Shown piece after piece: positions 38,765-51,700 of a stretch of 64,000 nt of DNA. Where the stretch lies: assembly GCA_029961685.1 (NCBI GenBank), contig JARWKL010000016.1, positions 21,396,157-21,460,156 on the forward strand, given 5' to 3'. How positions within the stretch are numbered: the stretch's first letter is position 1; every line of letters begins with the position of its first letter. Below the pieces are notes generated by a model. It searched no databases, was not told the DNA's origin, and saw nothing but the letters and a program-made list of their open reading frames with translations. A program made the position numbers and the translations under genes. This DNA comes from Aristolochia californica (Eukaryota; Streptophyta; Magnoliopsida; Piperales; Aristolochiaceae).

Positions 38765-40373
38765 CTAGTCTCTGATTTTCCAAGAATGAGCAGAGCGAGG
38801 CCCAGTTTTGATTCCCTCGTAGTAACGAGAAGGCAGCTTTTGCCTGTTCCAATCCTTCACAAATCGGGAGAAAAGCTTCCTTGCATCATCAGATGAAAGA
38901 TCAGAGAAAAATATCCCCTTCTCTTCTTTCAACCAAGTCGAGAACTCGTTGTTCTTGGAGAAATAGTCATTGCTAGAAATCTCCTCAAAGTCCTGTTTGC
39001 AGAGAACGAAAGAATTACATTGACTGTATAGACCTACAAAGGTTTTGAATTCCATACTGACCAGTTTAAGGAAGCAAAAGTAACAACCATCTCACTAGTG
39101 TGAAAGGATTCTAATTTTCAGTCTATTTCAATCTTATTAATCCTCTTAATAATGTTGCAAAAGTATTTGATAGTGTCAGTGGTACAATAAAAACCAATCA
39201 TTTCGGGAATAATAATGGTCAAATTCTCATTTTCTTTTCTTTTCCGTGAGGTTCCAAACAGACCCCCTAAGGTACAACTACAACTGCACAGAAATACCAA
39301 CTCAGGATGTTACTACCATTTTGTCATAAGATGAAAAAGAAAAAGAATTGAAGGCAAAAGAGTTACAATGCGATGTGCCAACAGACTAAGAATTTAGTGA
39401 TGTTGATGCCAAAAATCAAGAAGCGAAAAATGAGCTTGCAGATGATAGTTGAAAAGAAAATAAGAAACATGGGGATGTGTTCGATTTCGTCAAAACATCT
39501 CAAGTTGCTTTCCTAACACCTACAGATCAGGTTCAAAACAAAAACATTCATCACTTGCCAATAGATAGTTCAAACCATTATATACTCAGTTCAGTTAGAT
39601 TTGTTGCCAAATGACAAGGAAAGGATTTGTTCAGTATAGTAGCTAATATGAACAAATTAATGGTTTGGATGATAGCAGTAGATACTGCAGTTTCTCTGAC
39701 CCACAAGGAACCACTCAAAAACTTTTTTAATTTTAGGACTAAATCTTATTCAGAATCCAGAGTAAAAACACTTGAAAAAAACTAATTCAGAGGTGACAAA
39801 CGATTTAAAAAAACGGTGCATCCATACTCTATCAAATTGCCCAAGATTTCATTCATGCAGGGGCTTATATAGAATGATCCTTCAACCAAGTAAAAGCAGT
39901 TGAACCAGTTTCCAAACATAAAATTGCAGTGTATTTGCTGTCAGAAACAGAACTCACAGAGTGATGAGTACGCTTTGAATGCTTGTGGTCATGCTTGTCT
40001 ATAGATTTCGTTCCTGAAAGAGAAAGATTTAATAAATCAAATCCCTCTTACTAGAATTCTTCATATGGAGGCTAAAAAGCGAGAAGGAAAACCCACCTCT
40101 ATCAGAATCATGCTTGGAATGCTTATGAGATTTTTTACCCTTCTCCTTTTCTTTCTTCCTCTTTCTTTTGTCTTCTCGATCTTCTTTCCTTCTGCGTTTT
40201 TTTCTGCCCTCTTCTGCAAAAACCAAAAAATAGAAAAAAACATTGAGATTTGAGAGAGTCCCATCCAGCGTTATCAGAAGGGAAAAAATGGGGGGATTTC
40301 TGAGATAACATGAACGTAAACCTTCAGAAACAGAAGGAGACCTTCGCTTCCTCGATCTCTCGTCGCTACCCAT
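38765..40373 (-). CDS. SCI1: SCI1-like (style cell-cycle inhibitor 1) nuclear protein
   Basis: Four exons: 40322-40373, 40097-40213, 39958-40013, 38765-38992. They total 453 nt and 150 residues, close to tobacco SCI1. The N-terminus MGSDERSRKRRSPSVSE leads into a long Lys/Arg tract (KKRRRKEDREDKRKRKKEKE) and KSHKHSKHD, consistent with nuclear or nucleolar targeting. The conserved C-terminal part reads DYFSKNNEFSTWLKEEKGI then RLPSRYYEG-type residues (LPSRYYEGIKTGPRSAHSW). SCI1 was described as an inhibitor of cell proliferation in the pistil; this copy is assigned by C-terminal resemblance and length. The function in this plant is inferred. Confidence 0.85.
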
Positions 40374-42288
40374 TTTCGATTCCTAAGGTGCAAAAATAGC
40401 ACTACGGTGAAGGCCTCCGCTGAAGGGAGAAGAAAGGCAGAAGACGGGTTACAAGACGTCCCTGCTTCGGCTCCCCACTCTGCCAGAGTCTTTCGTCTGA
40501 CCTCAAGTAGCGTTGAGAAAGAAGGTTTTATTGAGTTCACGCTTGAAAGGTAAGAATCATTGAGTTGGGTTGGGTGGCTACAGTCCAAACCAAAACTCGG
40601 GATTCCACCATCTAACCAAACTCGATAGCTTCCAAAAAGGTGGATGAACTCGTTGAATCGAAAAACCATGGAGATGTCTCAGGTTTTTTTCAAATCCAAA
40701 TGTCTCTAGCAAATGCAAAATGAGTATAACATTAAGCCCCCTGAGATTCCGAAACATCCAGTAGTTGGTAGTTAGAACTGAATTTAGGTGTCCAAAGTAT
40801 CAAATTTGATAATTTTTTTTGCACACAACACCAAGAATAATTCATTAAACGTTATTTTAGGATTCAAATAACATCACCTTATTTATATGTGAAGAATTTG
40901 GATAAGTCCTATTCCTGATTCATCTTTGTGATAATATTTCTGTTAATACATGAAACAAACGTCCAGATATTTCATCATGGAGTCTTCATTAAACTTTGCT
41001 TATTCTTTACAATATTTTGATTACAAAGGCCGGGAATAAAATAGACGGTCACCAGTCTAGCCTGCAGTATAAATACCTTCTCTCCTTCGCTCCTCTCTTG
41101 TTGAAAACCAGAAAATAAAGAACAAGCATAAGTTTCAGTTCTTACAAGATCAAAGAACATCCATGGGTGGGGGCATCTGTATTGGATTCATCCAAAATCC
41201 CAAACATCACAGACATTATATTACATAATACCAGTTAGACAATCCCGAACAGTTTGTTAAACTTGAAAGAATAACACAATTATTGAATTTCTGAAAAAAA
41301 GAAAAACTTCATTGACTTGTTTTAATCCGAATACATGAAACCCTATTTATAATAGAGGAAAGTAATAAAGTCCAATTACAATTAAAATACCCTTGTCACA
41401 ATTACACCTGAAGTCTAATTGAGTCCTAACATAATTAAATAATTCAATATAAATTAAAGATTAATATAACTAAAATACCTTTAAATTGAGAATTTTCTGT
41501 GAGACTCCACTATATTAATTTTGGTTTTGTCAGACTTCTTACTGTGAGAGTCATGTAAGAACCTTTTATATCTTCTCTTCAACAACAATGTTACCTTCCA
41601 AATCAGAAATACACAAGACATTACAGTTGACATAACACATCAATATGCCCACCACTGAGAACATCACCTTCAGAAATAAGAACTGATGCAAGGGTACCTT
41701 AGGCCTCACTTCCATATTGCTCCAACTTAGACAATTTTTGGCCAGTGAAGCCAATCAGTCCAGAACTTGAAGAAAAGTAGTGCTATGTGTCTGTCCATCA
41801 GAATCAGGTTTCCCTTGTGCTGTATCAATACCTAGAACAGTAGTAAAGGCAACTTATAATAGGATAAAATAAGACAAATTTGACCCAATATGCATCCATG
41901 TATCCTTTGAAGTAATCAAACTCCACCCATTCCTGTAAAGGTAAGAGCCATTATGGCCATGCATGCTCTTTCACAACCTAGGGTAGGCATAGCATTTTGG
42001 GAGTCCACATAGGACTACCCCAAATCTGAAATGTAACGGATGTTATGTGATATGTAAAGTCCATTATGCAGGCTGTAACATTCTGTTTACCTTTGGTGTG
42101 TAGCACAATATCCCCCTCAAAATCCAAGACAAATTGGCGTTATATAACTATATGCTCACCCTTGTTCACAACTGAATTCAAGTTAATAGTTCATATTGAA
42201 ACCTCACCGGGAATCTCCAGTCTATGTGACCAATTCAATTTGATGAGGAAGACATGCCAGATGTTATAATTGACTAAAGCTCTTATTT
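40374..42288. other. Intergenic between SCI1-like and VIR3-like genes
   Basis: 40374-40700 should contain the SCI1-like promoter, and roughly 41.9-42.29 kb the 3' UTR of the VIR3-like gene. The rest is AT-rich; no coding family or repeat was recognised. Confidence 0.5.
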
Positions 42289-45200
42289 TCACTTTGAAGG
42301 CATTGCTTTTTCAATCCTCTTAATCACCACACTCAGGCTACTCCCATTTTCTAGAGCTTTTACAGCAGCCTTGTGAGCATTCTTGTGCCACTTCAGAAGA
42401 TTGTAAGACTGCATAACAGCCCATCGAGCTTGATTTGACATCTAATACAAAAAGTAAAAAAAAATTAGACGAAATAAGTAGATTATGTCCAGAAACTCCA
42501 TACAAATTCATGAAGTCCCAACAAGAACATTAGATATAACCTGTGCAATAGATAAAGGAGGTTGTAGGAGAACACAAATGCTCCTAAACAAGTTCTCATC
42601 ATTTTCTCCACCCTCTGCCTCTCCATAAATTAGTGCCTCAGCCGCAATTCCTGCAAATAGTACCATACAGTACCTGCATATGGAATTGGGTAAATTGACT
42701 ATGTACTTCTAAACATATTGAAGATGGATTAACGACTGAACAAAATGTGAGTGACAATATGGTCTGAATCTAACAAAATCATAGAAAGCAGTTCCTGACC
42801 TACCCTGCCCCTTGATTTCCACCTACCACAATGCTTAGATTTGAGTGATTTCCCAGAGAAAACTCTTCAAATGGGTCATGAGCTATGCTTGTTTTAGTTG
42901 TCAAAATTACCTGTCAAAAGCTGCGCCAGAAAGGTGCCCCTCTTCCAGTTGTTTTTCCAACTTTTCATCCCAGAATTGAGTTCCAGCCTGTTGTTAGAGA
43001 AGAAAATAAAAGCCAGTAGGAAGTTATACATACCAAAATTCATGTCCCACTATTTATTGGGTTCCTATTCATAGGCAGTCCAACATTGATAGGGGCACTA
43101 CCCCAACACTACTTTTTGAAATAGAGATACAGGCAATGTATGATAGATAAGAAGTACCTGCCCCTGAATGCCCATTTGCATAGCTAAAATTGGGTCTAAA
43201 ATAACCCCACGAATTGGGCAACCCATAAGGTATGCTGCATATTCATTAAACAACTTATTTCAGAGTAAGGGTAGGACAAGTAGATGGAATGCATAAAAGT
43301 TACTCCATCTAGTGATCAGATTCCTAATCAAACTTTTATTAGTTTTAAGCACTAAGTTATGAACTCTGGTCTTCTTCCACAAAAGTAGTTCAAAATTCTT
43401 TGCTTATAGCTCATGACTTGTGATGGTTCATTTGAGTTCAGATTGCTAGACTCGGTTCTAGCAACGGGACTGGTCCCTTCCAATCACATGGAGAGGATTG
43501 ATGGAACCTATTTAAATGAAAAGATGGGTCCCATTTATCCATTCCATATGATTGGAGGGGAGCAGCCCCGCCACTAGAACTCGATCTAAGCAGATCTGAC
43601 TCTGGTTCATTTATATATAAATGCCTTCTCCCCCAAGCCATCGAGTACTATAACTATATTTAGAAATAGAAGTAAATAAATGATACCGGATGACAGAGCA
43701 TTGTAGAGAACAGGGAAAACTACAAAAAAAACACCAGACGCTGGAAACACCAAACAAAGAAGAAAAGGCATATATAGCAAATTTATGTCTGCTTGTTGCT
43801 CACATGCATCCATATCACTATTGGGTATATTGGTACTTAAATACTGAAAGACTTGCAGCCGGCATTTATAACTTGAGATCTACTCAACTATCATTATTTT
43901 TAAAAAAAAGTTTTTTTGAAAGGCAAAAAAGAAGTTTTTTTTTTGAAAGACGATTTTTTTTTATAACTCCTTTGCCAAAAATAATTACAGATACTCTCAA
44001 GAAATATAAAGGATTACAAAAATAATTTGAGTTTTACCAGCAAGAAGATGCCCAGCTTCATGAACTAGAATTCGGCGTCTATATGGAGGCCAAAGACATG
44101 AAATCTGTGCAAGACAGGACCCACCAAGGAAAATTGAATCAAGCCATGCTAAGCCGAGTATAGCTGCAAGATTAGGTCTGATATCTATTCCTTGAGAGAG
44201 CAGGAAGGATACACCTCCCAGAAATGCAACTAGGACTGCACTAGAAGTTCCAGATAGGCCCCATTTCTTTGGTGCAAGCTTAGAAGCTGAAACAAATTAC
44301 AAAACCAGTGATGATTTCCAAGTGTTTTTTTGAATATAAACTTTCGGGATAGAAATTACTTAACATTTGGCAGAATACATAGTTTGAAGCAGTAGCTAAT
44401 GTGTCTTTAGCTTTTCGAGAAGAGAAAACCCAAATATGATTTTAACAAAGGTGCAATTCCCAGCCATTTACGCTACCATACTTGGGTAGTAGAAAAAAAA
44501 ACAAGAGTTTGTGACAGATGTTATGGAGCTTCACCTTCTAAACCAGTAGCAGATTTCAAAACTGTTGGTGTCACTTCTCGAGGTCCCTCCAAGACTAAAA
44601 AAAAGAAGAAGAGAAAGACGGTGAGGAATAATTTTTTACAAACTAAAAAAAAAAAAGAAAAGACCAAAAATCTATATGAAACGCTACGTGAATTTTCGAT
44701 CCATGAATTCACAAATGACTATCCATAGAACACGAGATTTTTTAAGGGTGATACACATTTATCTTAGGATTATTAATAAGCCAGAAAAAGAGAAAACAGA
44801 GAGGTAGAAAGATTATCAGGTATACACGAATGCAACACGACTCGAGTCGATAATAGTTAAATAGCTAACATGATCAACCAAGCTGTTAGCATCAGTAGTT
44901 CATGAACATGTCCAATTTCCTCTTTAGAAGAATATCAGTGGTTCTACAATTAAGAGGAAGCTAAAAACAAAAATTCAGGCGCAATATATAAAAAGTTAGT
45001 TTTGAAGTTCAATTACTCGATAAAGTCAGAGAAATAACAATTAATAGGTCATATAAGAGCCAAATAATCATCCAATTTATTTGGGAGAAAGCACTAAAAA
45101 CTTTAAGTGAGACACTCATAATTTACCAATATTCTTGCATTTCCCAAAATTGGGCAATAGCCCCCGGTCCTGAAGAAACCTGTAGGCGCTTCCAACGAGC

Positions 45201-45496
45201 CTCATGTCATCGGCGTTTAAGCAAGTATCCAGAACTTCCCAGTCCCTCTCATACGGAAACAATTTCAACACGGAGCCCTCTGCAGAAGACGCAGCCGAAG
45301 GAACCGATGATTGGTAGGTGATATCCTCCATGGATTTCAGGAATCGGAGAGCTCGAGCGAGGTCTTTGTCCTTGACCGCTTCTTCGTACTCTTGCCATCC
45401 CTTCAGCGCTCCGCAAATGGGTCTCTTCACACGCAGTGAAACTTTACTGGGTTTCGCAGTGACGAGAGGAAGAGAAGAGAAGCTGCAGAGAGCCAT
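42289..45496 (-). CDS. Plastid HEAGH-motif membrane protein (VIR3 / At5g27290-like)
   Basis: Seven exons: 45127-45496, 44535-44594, 44038-44286, 43158-43234, 42911-42987, 42541-42673, 42289-42441. They sum to 1119 nt, 372 residues. The N-terminus MALCSFSSLPLVTAKPSKVS looks like a chloroplast transit peptide. Residues about 150-200 contain hydrophobic segments (SSAVLVAFLGGVSFLLSQG; LAAILGLAWLDSIFLGG). They are followed by RRRILVHEAGHLLAAYLMGCP, shown here as RRRILVHEAGH then LLAAYLMGCP, with zinc-type HEAGH at about 219-223 as in FtsH/M41 metalloproteases. The C-terminal part has AGIAAEALIYGEAEGG, also M41-like. No AAA ATPase domain is present. It resembles Arabidopsis VIR3 and At5g27290, for which roles in chloroplast development are reported. 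Protease activity is inferred from the motif only. Confidence 0.83.
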
Positions 45497-45766
45497 GAGG
45501 AGACGCCAGGAAGCAACTGACGCTCGAAGCTCGAAAGAGAAAAGCGAACGATAGAGTAAAAGTTAAACTGGAGAAAGGAGAGGAAATCAGTGGGTCCAGG
45601 AGGGTACTGGATTCATTGGTCCAATAACTTATTGACACGTCATGAACAGTAGAAACAACGAAAATTCTTTTCGTCCGTGATAGAGAGGGTGAATTCACCG
45701 TCCAGCAAGGCTGTTGCTTTTCTGAAGCTCCATCGTATAGAAAAATTTGCTCCTTCCTTGTTGGGA
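45497..45766. promoter_or_regulatory. 270-bp divergent promoter between VIR3-like and CPNA2
   Basis: Only 270 bp separate the two start codons (45494-45496 minus; 45767-45769 plus), so both core promoters and leaders must share this space. No obvious TATA box is seen for either direction, as often in housekeeping plastid genes. Confidence 0.75.
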
Positions 45767-48700
45767 ATGGCCCTCCATAGCTCCTCTTCCTTAGCGCTTG
45801 CTCGCTGTTTTTCATCAAGTGTAAGTGAAATTTTCTTCATTTACCCAGTGTGTCTTTGCAGTCTTGTTAAGTCCTTGTTGCTGGTGGCAGAGCTGCAAAA
45901 CGAACAGAGGGGCTTTCCGGTGTACAAGGAATCAACGCTTTGGTAGGGTTTTTACTGTTAGAGCTGGGCCTAAGAAAATATATTTTGATGGTGAAGGCAG
46001 AAAGGCGTTGCAAGCTGGAATAGATAAGTTGGCCGATGCTGTCTCTGTTACGTTGGGACCTAAAGGTACATGTCCTGTACTTGAAAAGAAAACTCTTTCA
46101 GTTTTAGTTGCAGTTTGTTCTCTGATGGGGCTTGCGGTTTTCGGGAATTTGTTCGAAGTTTTTTGTTTCGTTTATGTACATGATGGAATGCAATTTTCTT
46201 GACGTGGAATTTGTGGGTATTTGATGATTGTTTTGTTTGATGAAATGTGTAGATTTTTATGCTTCAGATGCCTCTGTTAGTTAGAATTCGTTTCTTTTTT
46301 GCTTTTGCATTATCCTTTATCTTCTCACTGGGTTTTTATTGTTTTAGCTTCTTCTTATTCTTACTGCAGAAAAGTTTTTTTTTTTTAATTATTATTTTGT
46401 TGATAAACTTCATAGATTGAATCATTTTTTTTTTCTTTCAAAATCTTTGATAGCTTGTTAGTTCTATTTCGATATTTACAGCTGTTGTTTAGGAATGATG
46501 TAAGTATAGTTCTGAGTTTCCTGGGGAACTGTTGTTGATGAATAGTACTATCTGTTGATTATAGGCACAGGCTTTTGGAGATCGTCTGGATGCACGATGT
46601 TCTCAAGTTAGCATGCATTTGTGTGGATGGTTATGCTTATTTAGATTGTTATTTGGACTAAATGAGATGCATGCAGAGTTTCACTGGTTTGTTGATGCGT
46701 CTGTTTATTATTTTGCTCTGTCAGCTGTTTGTGCATTCCTTCTGTTTTAGAATTCATGCTCAATTTTTTGTTTTGTCTCACGTTACGAGTTTTTAATAGA
46801 TTTGATCATTGGATTGAATATTCATGGGATGAATGCATCTTTTCGAATTATTGAGAAATTAACTTTGTGTCTATAAAAGGCTCATTTTGTGTATTTCTGA
46901 TAAATAAACACAAACATAGACTTGAGGCACTTGCTTCAATTTAAAATCTAAAGGTATAACAATTTTCTTGTGTTTTCCTTAATTAAGTTGCGCCTAGGTA
47001 TAATATTCTTTGGACATGTAGCAGTTCCAGGGCTGTGCTAATTTACAGGTCATCCATGGTTGATGCAATGTTTTCATGCTCTCTTATGTACCATGACTCG
47101 TCTTGAAGTAGTTTCTTCCTTCATTTGCTGATCTCCCTGGCTATAGTTGTTCTTTGCTTGAGATTTTGTTTCAGTGTATCTTTTGTGTAATAGAGAGAAT
47201 TTTTTAGTGAAATAAGTTTTTTTTTCTATTTTTGCATTGAGAAATAGATCTATTGCCTTACTTTTCTGTAACCTTGTTTAGTGTGAACACTTTCCTTTGT
47301 CTCGTGCAGTCAATGCTTAAAAATGTATTAAAGAAATCCTAGGACCCATGTTACTGAGGTCCTTGTATTCAGTAAATTTAAATAGTATGAATTTTACTTT
47401 TGCAGATCTGAAGTGATTGATTAGTGTTTGTATAGTTTTCTTTGCTCCCTGATGCTGTTATATATTTTTCGATTGCTATCATTGAAAAGAAAGTAGTACT
47501 CCATCTCATTTTAGTTTGCATCCTGCAGGACGTAACGTGGTTCTGGATGACCCACAAATACCAAAAGTAATCAATGATGGGGTGACAATTGCTCAAGCTA
47601 TCGAGCTTCCAGATGCAGTTGAGAATGCTGGAGCCATGCTCATTCAAGAGGTTCTTTATCTTTATCTGTCTCGCACTTATTATTCAAGTGACTATTTAGT
47701 TGCCTGATTATGATCCTTTAAGGATACCCATGTTTTCATGAGTGACATGAGATGAGTGGAGGATGTTAATTGCTATTTTTGGAAGCTATATTGGTTCCAA
47801 AGGCTCTCCTTCTGGGCAACCCATGGAGTGCGGTAGATTTCCTCTAAAAGTCATCAATTGGATGACTAGGATTCTCTGCTTTTGAAAGAGTTTTTGGCTT
47901 TCTGTGATTGGATTCTGGTAAATTGTAGGTAGTTTGTCCAGTCTTGAATATTCCTAGGTCTCAATCTGAATTTGGATTTCACGTGTTCACAGACTCCCAA
48001 ATACTTTCTTTTAGAATTGTCAGGGATATCCAATCTTGTTTAAGAAGTCAAATATAAACAGTTAACACATATAAAATAAGTATCATATGTTGTATTTTAG
48101 TGATTGATACATATAAAAAAATATTATGTAAATTTATAAGTAGGATAAAGTATAAAATGTGGCAAGGGTTTATACTGCTTTTCCCCTGATTCAACCTTCT
48201 TTTCTACTTGGGCTTGAAATCGGCACTTTAGTACTTTTTTTGGCAGAGTTATTACAAAATCAAGTGTATTCTAGAGAAACAATTCTTCGATGGCAGAAAG
48301 TGAGGAACAAACTGTTGATTAGAAATTTCAAACAAACAGTTGATTAGTGAATTTCAAAATTATACTTATCTACATATTTGACGAAGATACAGTAGTGCAC
48401 TGGATAGAAAGGTTTTGGCCAATTTTGGTTGAGTGTCTGGCAAGAAAAAGAAGGTCACTGAAATTGAGTACATGGAAGTGTTGAGGAAATACTTAGAATA
48501 GAGCAGGAGAAGAGCAGATTGGGGGAGGACTATTCATGCATCCTCTAGGGTATAATTGAGACTGATATGATGATGACAATGATATATCTAAATACCTAAA
48601 AATACTTAGAATTGCTAAACTCCACTCAGTTTGGTTTATTGTAGTCAATTATTGTATATTGCACTTAAGGGGGGTTAGTCAACAAACTGAAAATTTGATC

Positions 48701-51700
48701 TTCATCTTCATCTCATGCATCTACATGATCTTCATCTTTGAAATGGGTATTAGTGCAGACAAGTTGATGTCCACTGGAAAACAATTTCCAGTGTTAGTGC
48801 CCCAAATGAGGAAAACACAGAAACTAAGAGAATTAGTAACTTGTAAAGTATACTTAATTAAAATATAATATTTAAACATCAAATTAGGTAAAATAAACAT
48901 TATTACTACACGAATAACTAATTTAATGTATAACTAAAATATATTAATGTACTAATTAATTTAATTATATATTATATTAGTTAAATATTACTGTTTATTG
49001 TACATTAATATTGTAATTACGTGAGTCAATTAACTATGCACATGATTAATCATAAAAAAAAAATAACGTTAAAAATAACATAAACGAATATAATACATTT
49101 AAGTTATTAATTTATTGATAATATATGGTGTTCTTTAACATAAAAAAGTCATGATTAAACAGGAAAAATCTATCAAATACTAACTTTAACACACTATATA
49201 TTTTTACATATTATTAATTAAAAATATTTTTCCATTAAATATAAAACCATTGATTTTATTAATTATAAAAATGAATTAATTAAACCAAGTGCTTGAGTTA
49301 ACAATAAATTAATTACCACTATTAAATCACTAATACAATAGAGTAAATGGGGAAATCGAAATCGAAACGGGAAAATTGAAGAAAATGGGGAAATCGAATC
49401 GAAATCAAAATTGAAATGGGGAAATGGGGAAATTGAATCGAAATCAAAATTGAAATGGGGAAACGGGGAAATCGAAATCGAAATCAAAATGGAAATGGGG
49501 AAATCGAAATCGAAATTGAAAAAATCGAAATCGAAATGGGGAAATTAAACAAAATCGGAAGGTATTTTGGGGGAAAGGAGAATAGCGAGAGAGAGAAGGG
49601 AGTGGGAGGCTGAAAGGGAGAAGAGAGGGAGCAGAAACGGAGGCCGGAGATGAGAGGGAGAGAGAAGAGAGGGAGCAGAAACGTCGGGGGCGCAGGGAGA
49701 CGAGAGGGAGCAGAGACGGAGGCCGGAGGGGAGAGTCCGAGAGAAGAGAGGGAGCAGAGACATCGGGGGCGCAGGGAGACGAGAGGGAGCAGAGATGAAG
49801 GCCAGAGAGAAGAGAGGGAGCAGAGACGTCAGGGGCGCAAGGAGACGAGAGAGGGGGTGTGGGAGAGAGGGAGGAAAAAATGAAAACGAGGACGCACGAG
49901 AGAGGGGAAAAAAATGTTGTGGGTTCAAACCCTGTGTGTCCTTCATCTGGATGAATGGCAAAAAGGGTCGGAAACCACTTGAATTTTTTTATAACGTGGA
50001 GATGGACTGCTTCATCCCCAGCATCCAGATGAAATGTCATCTGCGCTCCACTAACGACTTCAACTGATGAAGGGCATAATGCGGTTGATCTTCATCCCGG
50101 AAACAATTCTTCGATGGCAACAAGTGAGGAACAAACTGTTGATTAGAAATTTCAAACAAACAGTTGATTAGAGAATTTCAAAATTATACTTATCTACATA
50201 TTTGACGAAGATACAGTAGTGCACTGGATAGGAAGGTTTTGGCCAATTTTGGTTGAGTGTCTGGCAAGAAAAAGAAGGTCACTGAAATTGAGTGCATGGA
50301 AGTGTTGAGGAAATACTTAGAATAGAGCAGGATAAGAGCAGATTGGGGGAGGACTATTCATGCATCCTCCAGGGTATAATTGAGACTGATATGATGATGA
50401 CAATGATATATCTAAATACCTAAGAATACTTAGAATTGCTAAACTCCACTCAGTTTGGGTTATTGTAGTCAATTATTGTATATTGCACTTAATCAAATCT
50501 GACCAAAAAGAACTATGATTTTCAGGTTATTAGCTATTTGAGTTATTGAATTTGGCTTGCATATACAGCTCATTTACTGAAGTTTAACACACACTGGAAC
50601 AGCTAAGCCCTGTGCTACTTTGGCCCCTACACTCTTGCTTTTTCTTTTCTTATTTTTCCTCACTCTCCCACACCCAGATGTCAGTCATATTTTTTCTCTT
50701 CTAGATTGTTGAAAAACAAGTACAGGGGCATTTTAGTCATTCCACTTCATCTTTATTTATATGTCTTGATGTAATCTTGTTTTGTATGTCCAATTATGTA
50801 TATGGTCCAAGTTACATGTAAAGAGGACATGTAGAATGGGAAGTATATGGAGATTAAGGTTTCACTTAAGTAAGGGCATATTTGTAATTGTACTCAAGGC
50901 ATCATTATAAATAAAGGTTGGGGAACGTGCACACCCCCCAACACAGATCTCTCTTGAGATTTTCTCTTCTCCACCTTCTCTCCCTCTCATTCTCTCTCTT
51001 CAACTCTCTCTTCTTAATTTTTACGTAGATAGATATATTTTTAACTGCTTGGCAACTTCTCAATTGTTGCTTTCAAAATTTCTTGTTTGTAGGTGGCACG
51101 TAAGACAAATGATTCTGCAGGTGATGGAACCACTACAGCCATAATTTTGGCCCGGGAAATGGTCAAATTTGGTTTGCTTGCTGTTGCTTCTGGGGCTAAT
51201 CCGGTGTCCTTAAAAAGAGGGATTGATAAGACTGTCATTGAACTGGTCAAGGTATTGAAAAGACAATGTCGACCCGTGAGAGGGAGGGAGGATATCAGAG
51301 GTACATTGTATTAACAGTTTAAGGTTCCAAGACTGCTTATTTTAAACTGACAAAAATAGTCACAGATATGTTGTTCCATTTCAGCTGTGGCTTCACTATC
51401 AGCGGGGAATGATGACTTTGTTGGCAATTTGATTGCTGATGCCATAGATAAAATTGGTACTGATGGTGTTATTTTCATACAGTCATCCTCAACCTTTGAA
51501 ACCACTATTGAAGTTGAAGAAGGAATGAAGGTCATTGACACTTCTTAGATAGTTTTTGTTATTGTGTTCCTTTCATGGCTTTAATTATATGTTGTTACAG
51601 ATTGACAAGGGTTACATGTCTCCCCATTTCATCACAAACCAAGATAAATCAGTTGTGGAGTTTCAGAATGCTAAAGTCCTAGTGACTGATAAAAAAATTT

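Noticed and set aside
49911..49935. GGGTTCAAACCCTG as a tRNA T-loop
   Set aside because: No acceptor stem, D-arm or anticodon arm can be placed around it.
49444..50040. 198-residue Ser/Pro/Leu-rich frame on the minus strand
   Set aside because: It is a translation of the GA-rich minisatellite in a CPNA2 intron; the peptide repeats follow the DNA repeat.
48276..50492. Reading the 393-bp direct repeats as LTRs of one retrotransposon
   Set aside because: Ends are not TG..CA, there is no tRNA primer site after the left copy, no polypurine tract before the right copy, and no target duplication outside.
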